Below, in pieces: positions 5,894 through 9,815 of a stretch of DNA of 9,815 nt. Where the stretch lies: assembly GCA_002440265.1 (NCBI GenBank), contig DJSG01000048.1, positions 1 through 9,815 of the forward strand. The letters run 5' to 3'. Under the pieces are notes generated by a model. The model saw nothing but the letters and a program-made list of their open reading frames with translations, had not been told where the DNA came from and searched no databases. The position numbers and the translations under genes were made by a program. Source of the DNA: Bacteroidales bacterium UBA6340. GTDB taxonomy: Bacteria > Bacteroidota > Bacteroidia > Bacteroidales > Paludibacteraceae. Numbering within the stretch: the first letter of the stretch is position 1; every line of letters begins with the position of its first letter.

Positions 5894-6057
5894 GACCTTT
5901 CCTCCATCACTTTGCGTAAATCTTTACCCACATTGCGAACATCTCCGCGCATCTTTTCGGCATCGTTATTGCCTATGCGCAAAACAACACGACCATCTTG
6001 CATTGTAAAGCCTAAGTCCTTACCGCATTCAAACAAAATCATTCTTGAATTTCCCAT
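5878..6057 (-). CDS. Small unknown protein ahead of DUF2335
   Basis: The 59-residue frame begins at the ATG ending at base 6057 and stops with the TGA at 5880-5878. It starts MGNSRMILFECGKDLGFTMQ, continues with a beta-like stretch DGRVVLRIGNND, and ends in a basic helix (KMRGDVRNVGKDLRKVMEER). A promoter lies about 40 bases upstream and the DUF2335 gene overlaps its 3' end, supporting a real two-gene operon. No family is recognised. Confidence 0.65.
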   Translation of the reverse strand: MGNSRMILFECGKDLGFTMQDGRVVLRIGNNDAEKMRGDVRNVGKDLRKVMEERSWVSK

Positions 6058-6096
6058 AACGTCACCATTTTGTAGTTAATCACACATATCTCGCCG

Positions 6097-6128
6097 CAAA
6101 GATACTGCTTTCCTGTCGATTGTGCAAA
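6097..6128 (-). promoter_or_regulatory. Bacteroidetes-type promoter of the minus-strand moron
   Basis: On the minus strand, TTTG (6128-6125), a 20-base spacer and TATCTTTG (6104-6097) match the Bacteroidetes consensus, with the same AAAGCAG before the -7 box as the hicA and 1150 promoters. Transcription would start near 6090, about 33 bases before the 59-residue gene. Confidence 0.82.
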
Positions 6129-6184
6129 TTTATTCCCCTTTTATGCCCCATTTGCGTAGAATCTGAGAGTCGGAGACGCTGCGC

Positions 6185-6238
6185 ATGGCTAACCTCTCCC
6201 GCTATCTGCCCGCATGGTATGGCGACTATTCACGTTGA
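6185..6238 (+). other. Possible remnant of a gene 3' end before the tail gene
   Basis: A 17-codon frame, MANLSRYLPAWYGDYSR, ends with a TGA at 6236-6238 and overlaps the start of the next gene (6219) by 20 bases, as phage genes often do. The frame is closed upstream at 6164. It could be a tiny coupled gene, or the surviving end of a gene cut when the minus-strand moron arrived. Evidence is weak. Confidence 0.25.
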
Positions 6239-6776
6239 CAATAACGCCCGCATCGAGCGGCTGCTGACCTCCAATCCGGATATGGAGCGCAAAATCCGCG
6301 CCGTTATCCGCAAGGTAATGACGGACGCGCAGGGCATCACGCAGCAGTACGCCCTGCGTCTCTCCACGCGGGAGGCGTATCGGGCTGTCCGCAAGGCGGT
6401 GTACAAGAAGGTCTTCGGCGGCAATCTCAATATCATCACGTCCAACCGCCGCGCCGGCACTCGTGCACCCCTGCCGCCTGTCTATCACGCCCTTGAGCAC
6501 CGCACCAACAGCGCAGGCAACCACCGTGGCGGCAACCGCACCCCGCGCAGCCGGCGCACCGAAGACCTGCTCACCTACGCAGGTGCCGACCGCGGGTTCG
6601 TCCTCCGGTTCTTGGAGAACGGAACCGATACCCGCACCTCACGCTACGGCAATCGAGGTGTCATACCCGCCAACCGCTGGTTCTCCAATGCCTCCGGCAA
6701 CGCCATCCGCCGTGCCCTCACCGAGTTGGACACCCTGCTTGACCGGGTCATCGCCGAACAGTTCAACACCAACTGA
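6219..6776 (+). CDS. HK97 gp10-like tail completion protein
   Basis: The 185-residue protein begins at the ATG at 6219; the open frame upstream runs over the moron promoter and starts only with TTG. It opens with helices (RIERLLTSNPDMERKIRAVI), has a basic middle (about 75-115) and ends with RGFVLRFLENGTDTRTSRYG, NRGVIPANRWFSNAS and a final helix. The pattern aromatic-x-E-x-GT, then IPANRWF, is the usual end of HK97 gp10-like and related virion morphogenesis proteins at the head-tail joint. The family match is by eye. Confidence 0.65.
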   Translation: MATIHVDNNARIERLLTSNPDMERKIRAVIRKVMTDAQGITQQYALRLSTREAYRAVRKAVYKKVFGGNLNIITSNRRAGTRAPLPPVYHALEHRTNSAGNHRGGNRTPRSRRTEDLLTYAGADRGFVLRFLENGTDTRTSRYGNRGVIPANRWFSNASGNAIRRALTELDTLLDRVIAEQFNTN

Positions 6777-6827
6777 CAGGTAACGAAATATCCAAAATAT
6801 ACTAACGCCGTTTCTGACAACTTTTAC

Positions 6828-6849
6828 CGAGAGAACTTCGAGAGAACTC
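6828..6849 (+). repeat. Tandem 11-bp repeat in the intergenic space
   Basis: Two direct 11-mers, CGAGAGAACTT and CGAGAGAACTC, lie head to tail about 50 bases before the chaperone gene in the only sizeable gap of the tail section (6777-6896). An 11-bp period places both on the same face of the helix, as for a regulator site. No promoter pattern was found in this gap. Confidence 0.45.
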
Positions 6850-6896
6850 TGTGGTTTCACATATTGTAATTTCTTGAATTGTAAATACAAATAAAT

Positions 6897-7229
6897 ATGA
6901 CTCAACTCACTATCAACAACCGCTCCTATTCGATGGAGTACAACCAACTCACCGCCATCGGCTTCGAGAAGATGACGGGCAAGCCCGCTTACGACTTGCA
7001 ACAGTTCTCCACTGGTATGACCGAACCCATCCTCACACTTGGTTATTGTATGCTGCTCGCCAACAACCCGGACGTGCCCGACTTTGAGGACTTCCTGCGC
7101 CTGCTCAACACCCCGCAGGCGGCAGAGCGGTTTATCACCGCCACAGGCGAAGAACTCAATCGCTACTACAATCTTGGTAAACTTCCTGCCCAACCTGCCA
7201 AGAAAGGAAAAGCATCAAAAAACGTCTGA
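6897..7229 (+). CDS. Tail assembly chaperone, short form (gpG-like)
   Basis: The 110-residue product begins MTQLTINNRSYSMEYNQLTA and ends at TGA 7227-7229 after a Lys-rich tail (AKKGKASKNV). It is soluble and helical, of the size and position of the first chaperone frame in long-tailed phages. It is identified mainly by the frameshift site near its end, which links it to the second frame. It should bind tail tube or tape measure proteins during assembly, but neither gene flanks it here. Confidence 0.75.
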   Translation: MTQLTINNRSYSMEYNQLTAIGFEKMTGKPAYDLQQFSTGMTEPILTLGYCMLLANNPDVPDFEDFLRLLNTPQAAERFITATGEELNRYYNLGKLPAQPAKKGKASKNV

Positions 7230-7579
7230 CAGCCCTCGAACTCTACGAGTACATCGTAGGTGAAGGGGGCTGCCCTCCGGACTATTTTCTCCGGCGTATG
7301 CAGTGGTGGGAAGTACAGCCGTACCTCAATGGTATGCGCCGCCGGCACAAGAATCTGATGGACGTACTGCGTCTCTTCTGTCTCTATGTAATCAATCTCT
7401 TTGCCAACCGCAAAATCACCGACCCCGCCAAACTGATGCCTTTCGAGTGGGACGACCCCGCTGATGACGGCACACCCGAACTATCCGAGGAGGAGCAGGA
7501 ACGCCAACTGCAAGCCCTGCTCGATGACTGCCGCCGGCACAACGAACAGGCTAACCTATACGCCCAACCGTCCGCATAG
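6897..7579 (+). CDS. Tail assembly chaperone, frameshifted long form (gpGT-like)
   Basis: A -1 shift at 7217-7223 joins 6897-7223 to 7223-7579 and gives a product of about 227 residues. The second frame is clearly coding well before its first ATG: KKRLTALELYEYIV, then GCPPDYFLRRMQWWEVQPYL, ending with DPAKLMPFEWDD and a Glu/Gln-rich tail. It has no start of its own near the boundary; the ATG at 7298 lies inside a conserved-looking stretch. The lambda G/GT arrangement is the known parallel. Confidence 0.82.
7217..7272 (+). promoter_or_regulatory. -1 programmed frameshift signal
   Basis: The heptamer A-AAA-AAC (7217-7223) is in the correct phase of the first frame, just before GTC TGA. Six bases later a two-tier hairpin starts: CAGCCC (7230-7235) pairs with GGGCTG (7267-7272), enclosing CTACGA (7243-7248) paired with TCGTAG (7254-7259). 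Heptamer, phase, spacing and structure all fit a -1 signal. Confidence 0.85.
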
Positions 7580-7600
7580 CATAGACCAATACGTAACAAT

Positions 7601-7948
7601 ATGTACCGACTCAACGAACCCACCGAGATATGGATAGGCAGCCCTACCCAACTCATGTCACTTGTGATAGACGACCCCGTGATACCCGCAGACGGAGATG
7701 TCTCCGTAATGCTTTTCGACCACGCCACCCGGCAATCATGGTGCGCAGAAACGGAGAAATCAGGGAGCAAAGTTTTTGCTTTCCGCTTCACGGCAGAGCA
7801 AACCGCCGATATGGCTCCGGACAGCAGTCTCACGCTCGAAATCTATCTGCAGCGTAATGCTGACGACGAGTCGGCAGCAGAAGAACTGCCTTATGTGCGT
7901 ATCACCAACTACGCGCATGCTGTTAATTGTAGTCAAACCCAAATATAA
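7601..7948 (+). CDS. Small beta-rich tail-associated protein
   Basis: The 115-residue protein starts MYRLNEPTEIWIGSPTQLMS and looks like an immunoglobulin-like beta sandwich with alternating hydrophobics (DGDVSVMLFDHATRQSW, KVFAFRFTAEQTADM, SSLTLEIYLQRN, YVRITNYAHAV). It sits 8 bases before the fibre gene, so it is probably an attachment or adaptor domain for the fibre, comparable in layout to baseplate upper protein N-terminal domains. The family is not identified. Confidence 0.6.
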   Translation: MYRLNEPTEIWIGSPTQLMSLVIDDPVIPADGDVSVMLFDHATRQSWCAETEKSGSKVFAFRFTAEQTADMAPDSSLTLEIYLQRNADDESAAEELPYVRITNYAHAVNCSQTQI

Positions 7949-7956
7949 TAAACGAA

Positions 7957-9024
7957 ATGAGCAATACTAATTTCAAATTCGACAGGCGCACGCCTGCTAT
8001 TTACATCGGCAACGAGTCCGTCAAAATGGTGTGGGAAAAGGGCATCAAGACAGAAGAACTGGCCAAGGAAAACGCTGCACACATATATCATTTGGAGAGT
8101 GTGGTAAACAAGGTGGAAGGTACAGCCGGTGAGGCAGACCAACGCTCGAAGGACAATACCCAACGACTTGACACTGTACAAGGAACGGCCAACGAAGCGA
8201 ATGAGCGGAGTAAGAATAACCTCACCCGCCTGGACACCGTGCAAGGCACAGCCCTCGCGGCAAAAGCGCAGGCGGAAAGCAATACTACCCGACTGGATAG
8301 TGTGCAGGGCACTGCCAATGCTGCAAAGGCTCTGGCAGAGAGCAACCAGAAACTGCTCAGCAACGTGGAGGCTACTGCCAATAGCGGCAAGGCACTGGCC
8401 ACGGAATGTAGAACACTCATCGACGGAAAGGCAAACATAGAGCAAGTGAATTACGCCAATGTCCACCTCAGAATCTTAGGCAGAAAACTATACATCGTAG
8501 CCCCGACAGGGCTGCTTTCTAATGATGATGATACGGTCGTCTTTGCAAGATATGTGCGGAGCAGCGGCAGGTACTATGTAGCAGGCTCCACCAAAAAAAT
8601 CCATTATAGATATACAGGGTGGATTCGCCCCGTATATAATTATCCTGGTCAGGGAAAGGGTCTGGTGTATCCCGTTCTAATGGGGATGAAAAAGGATATT
8701 AAATTAAGTGATGTACAACGAGAGTTTTTCTTGTTAAGCACAAATGCTGGTACTTTCTATAAGGCACGCCCTATCTCCTCTGATGATATTGCAAGAGCAT
8801 TCTTATCCTGTTATGAATACTGTTTTAACAATTTGAATTTCAATTTCCGGTTGTTTGACAAGAAAATGGGAGTAGGTGTGTACAGGGATGGCAAGCAAAT
8901 AACACCATATCTCCCCTTTACCGTAAGATTTAAGGGTGTGGAAGTAACACCATCAGAGGAAGACCCTACAAAACAAGTTGTAGATATATCCGGGGCAACT
9001 GCATATCTGTCACGGTGGATATAA
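7957..9024 (+). CDS. Tail fibre with coiled-coil repeats
   Basis: The 355-residue protein has an N-terminal anchor-like part (FKFDRRTPAIYIGNESVKMV, 6-25), a trimer-type coiled coil of five 21-residue repeats (about 46-150), and a C-terminal beta-rich part (about 165-355, aromatic and basic, ending in LSRWI). This is the standard order of a receptor-binding fibre: the N-terminus binds the tail and the tip binds the host surface. The coding bases for the tip (after about 8500) are AT-richer than those for the shaft, suggesting exchange of the tip. No chaperone or C-type lectin variable region is seen. Confidence 0.78.
   Translation: MSNTNFKFDRRTPAIYIGNESVKMVWEKGIKTEELAKENAAHIYHLESVVNKVEGTAGEADQRSKDNTQRLDTVQGTANEANERSKNNLTRLDTVQGTALAAKAQAESNTTRLDSVQGTANAAKALAESNQKLLSNVEATANSGKALATECRTLIDGKANIEQVNYANVHLRILGRKLYIVAPTGLLSNDDDTVVFARYVRSSGRYYVAGSTKKIHYRYTGWIRPVYNYPGQGKGLVYPVLMGMKKDIKLSDVQREFFLLSTNAGTFYKARPISSDDIARAFLSCYEYCFNNLNFNFRLFDKKMGVGVYRDGKQITPYLPFTVRFKGVEVTPSEEDPTKQVVDISGATAYLSRWI
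8092..8406 (+). repeat. Five 63-bp coding repeats of the fibre shaft
   Basis: The repeats code for residues 46-66, 67-87, 88-108, 109-129 and 130-150, with consensus NxTRLDTVQGTANAAKxxAES. The first and last are the most divergent. The 21-residue period is three heptads. Nearly identical neighbours can expand or contract and change shaft length. Confidence 0.85.
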
Positions 9025-9109
9025 AAAACCTCCGATTATCATCGGAGGTTAACACGGCTGATTAACATCAGGACCAGATAGATTCTGATTATCATCAGAA
9101 TCAATAGAT
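9023..9109 (-). ncRNA. Candidate three-hairpin small RNA
   Basis: On the minus strand, downstream of the promoter at 9145-9114, three hairpins follow in order: a 9-bp stem at 9102-9081 with loop GATA, a 5-bp stem at 9071-9058 with loop GTTA, and a 10-bp stem at 9050-9027 with loop GATA. The last runs into six T (9028-9023), forming an intrinsic terminator. Each hairpin has the core GAT-G(A/T)TA-ATC. The RNA would be about 85 nt, start near 9109 and end at the 3' end of the fibre gene in antisense. There is no ORF. The role is unknown. Confidence 0.6.
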
Positions 9110-9113
9110 GGCA

Positions 9114-9145
9114 CAAAGATACTACAAATTATTGAAATGAACAAA
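9114..9145 (-). promoter_or_regulatory. Bacteroidetes-type promoter of the minus-strand RNA
   Basis: On the minus strand, TTTG (9145-9142), a 20-base spacer and TATCTTTG (9121-9114) fit the consensus with the same spacing as the three other promoters in the window. It sits just before the GTG start of the lipoprotein gene and points away from it. Confidence 0.7.
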
Positions 9146-9147
9146 TA

Positions 9148-9552
9148 GTGAGCGATTATTTACAGAAAAAAGTGCATATAGCGATACTCCTACCGCTCGT
9201 GTGGCTGCTGTCGGGCTGCAAGACCTGCGAATGTATGCCAAGTGTGGAGTACCGCGACAGCATAGTAACCCGCTACCACCACGACACCGTACAAACCTAC
9301 GAAAAGGACAGCATCTACGTCCATATCAAGGGCGATACGGTATGGCGCGAGCGTTGGTCTGTCCGCTACAGAGACAAGGTCGTGGAGCGGCACGACACTA
9401 TCTATCAAGACTGGCAGAGCGAGGTTGTCCGTGTGGAACGTGTCGTACCCGGATACTACCGTGGTGTATCCTGGGCGTTCTGGGTACTGATAGCATTGAT
9501 TGTAATCGCTTTGGCAATCCGCATACTGATACGAGTATATTTGAGAAAGTAA
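9148..9552 (+). CDS. Spanin-like lipoprotein with C-terminal membrane anchor
   Basis: The 134-residue protein starts with GTG at 9148 (a second in-frame GTG is at 9172). An N-terminal signal IAILLPLVWLLSGC ends in a lipobox with Cys24. The middle (about 30-100) is rich in charged beta-strand repeats (YRDSIVTRYHHDTVQTY, RERWSVRYRDKVVERHDTIY). A hydrophobic helix at about 106-129 is followed by basic residues. A lipid anchor at one end and a membrane helix at the other is the layout of unimolecular spanins such as phage T1 gp11 (similar size), which join outer and inner membranes for lysis. Spanin function is inferred from topology and the position after the tail genes. Confidence 0.65.
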   Translation: MSDYLQKKVHIAILLPLVWLLSGCKTCECMPSVEYRDSIVTRYHHDTVQTYEKDSIYVHIKGDTVWRERWSVRYRDKVVERHDTIYQDWQSEVVRVERVVPGYYRGVSWAFWVLIALIVIALAIRILIRVYLRK

Positions 9553-9556
9553 GGAT

Positions 9557-9815
9557 ATGGAATGGATTAACATCATCGTCACCGCCATGTGCTCGTTGCT
9601 TGCCGCCATCGGCGGTGGCAGCGTCATCTACTACAAACAGAACCGCGCCCTCAAGTCGGCAGAGGTGGTCAGCAAGAACGTCGAGAACGAGACGAAAGCC
9701 ATCGACAACTGGCAGGAACTATATCAGGAGGTCAAACAGGAGAACCTCCGCCTATCCAACAAGATAGACGAACTATACAAGCAGCAGCACGCCCTCACAG
9801 GGCAACCGCATCAAA
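9557..9815 (+). CDS. Small membrane-anchored coiled-coil protein (partial, runs off the end)
   Basis: The ATG at 9557 lies 4 bases after the stop of the lipoprotein gene, and the frame stays open to the last base (86 codons visible). A membrane helix at about 3-25 (WINIIVTAMCSLLAAIGGGS) is followed by a charged, probably coiled-coil region (VENETKAIDNWQELYQEVKQ, ENLRLSNKIDELYKQQH). Its place in a probable lysis cassette suggests a holin-like or lysis accessory protein; the 3' end is needed to say more. Confidence 0.7.
   Translation, partial: MEWINIIVTAMCSLLAAIGGGSVIYYKQNRALKSAEVVSKNVENETKAIDNWQELYQEVKQENLRLSNKIDELYKQQHALTGQPHQ

Noticed and set aside
2713..7562. 14-base identical stretch GGCTAACCTATACG at 2713-2726 and 7549-7562
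   Set aside because: One match of this length is not surprising in a window of this size, and the contexts are unrelated.
8900..9102. Diversity-generating retroelement target (variable region plus hairpin) at the fibre end
   Set aside because: No reverse transcriptase, template repeat or C-type-lectin-like end is visible; the hairpins fit a minus-strand RNA with a terminator better.
9201..9767. 188-codon plus-strand open frame
   Set aside because: Its Arg/Pro/Ser-rich product is out of frame with the lipoprotein gene and the membrane protein starting at 9557, both of which have clear features.

Overview
The window looks like part of a prophage or phage of a Bacteroidales host (Bacteroides, Phocaeicola or Parabacteroides type). 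The host call rests on four promoter-like sites that fit the Bacteroidetes pattern TTTG-N20-TAnnTTTG, with little use of strong Shine-Dalgarno sites. The phage call rests on a BRO-N/KilAC antirepressor, a ParB-like/DUF4417 protein, an HK97 gp10-like tail completion protein, a frameshifted tail assembly chaperone, a coiled-coil tail fibre and a lysis-type pair. No integrase, transposase, large terminase, portal, capsid, major tail or tape measure gene is visible, so the phage type cannot be fixed.

Layout. Bases 1-149 are the 3' end of an unidentified gene. Bases 150-1000 hold a HicAB toxin-antitoxin cassette with its own promoter, an inverted-repeat operator, and related terminator elements on both sides. 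Bases 1000-1383 contain no gene. They hold a second promoter followed by what looks like a pseudoknotted RNA of about 170 nt. Bases 1384-2981 carry an unknown gene, the antirepressor and a small DUF5681-like protein. Bases 3020-4338 carry a zincin-like protein and three tandem paralogues of a small acidic protein, the middle one broken by a one-base deletion. ParB-DUF4417 follows (4331-5434) and ends at a terminator shared with a convergent block. That block (6128-5492, minus strand) is a two-gene moron with its own promoter, encoding a 59-residue protein and a DUF2335 membrane protein.

The tail section (6219-9024) holds the tail completion protein, chaperones G and GT joined by a textbook -1 frameshift site, a small beta-rich protein, and a fibre with five 21-residue repeats and an AT-richer tip. 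Just after the fibre, on the minus strand, lies a compact unit of promoter, three hairpins with related GNUA loops, and U-tract, probably a small RNA of about 85 nt. The window ends with a lipoprotein that also has a C-terminal membrane anchor (unimolecular-spanin architecture) and the start of a small membrane-anchored coiled-coil protein.

The most unusual content is RNA-level: the pseudoknotted RNA at 1186-1356, the three-hairpin minus-strand RNA at 9023-9109, and the paired terminator elements around hicAB whose loops are complementary to an upstream hexamer. All structures were read by eye. No folding, homology search or expression data were available.
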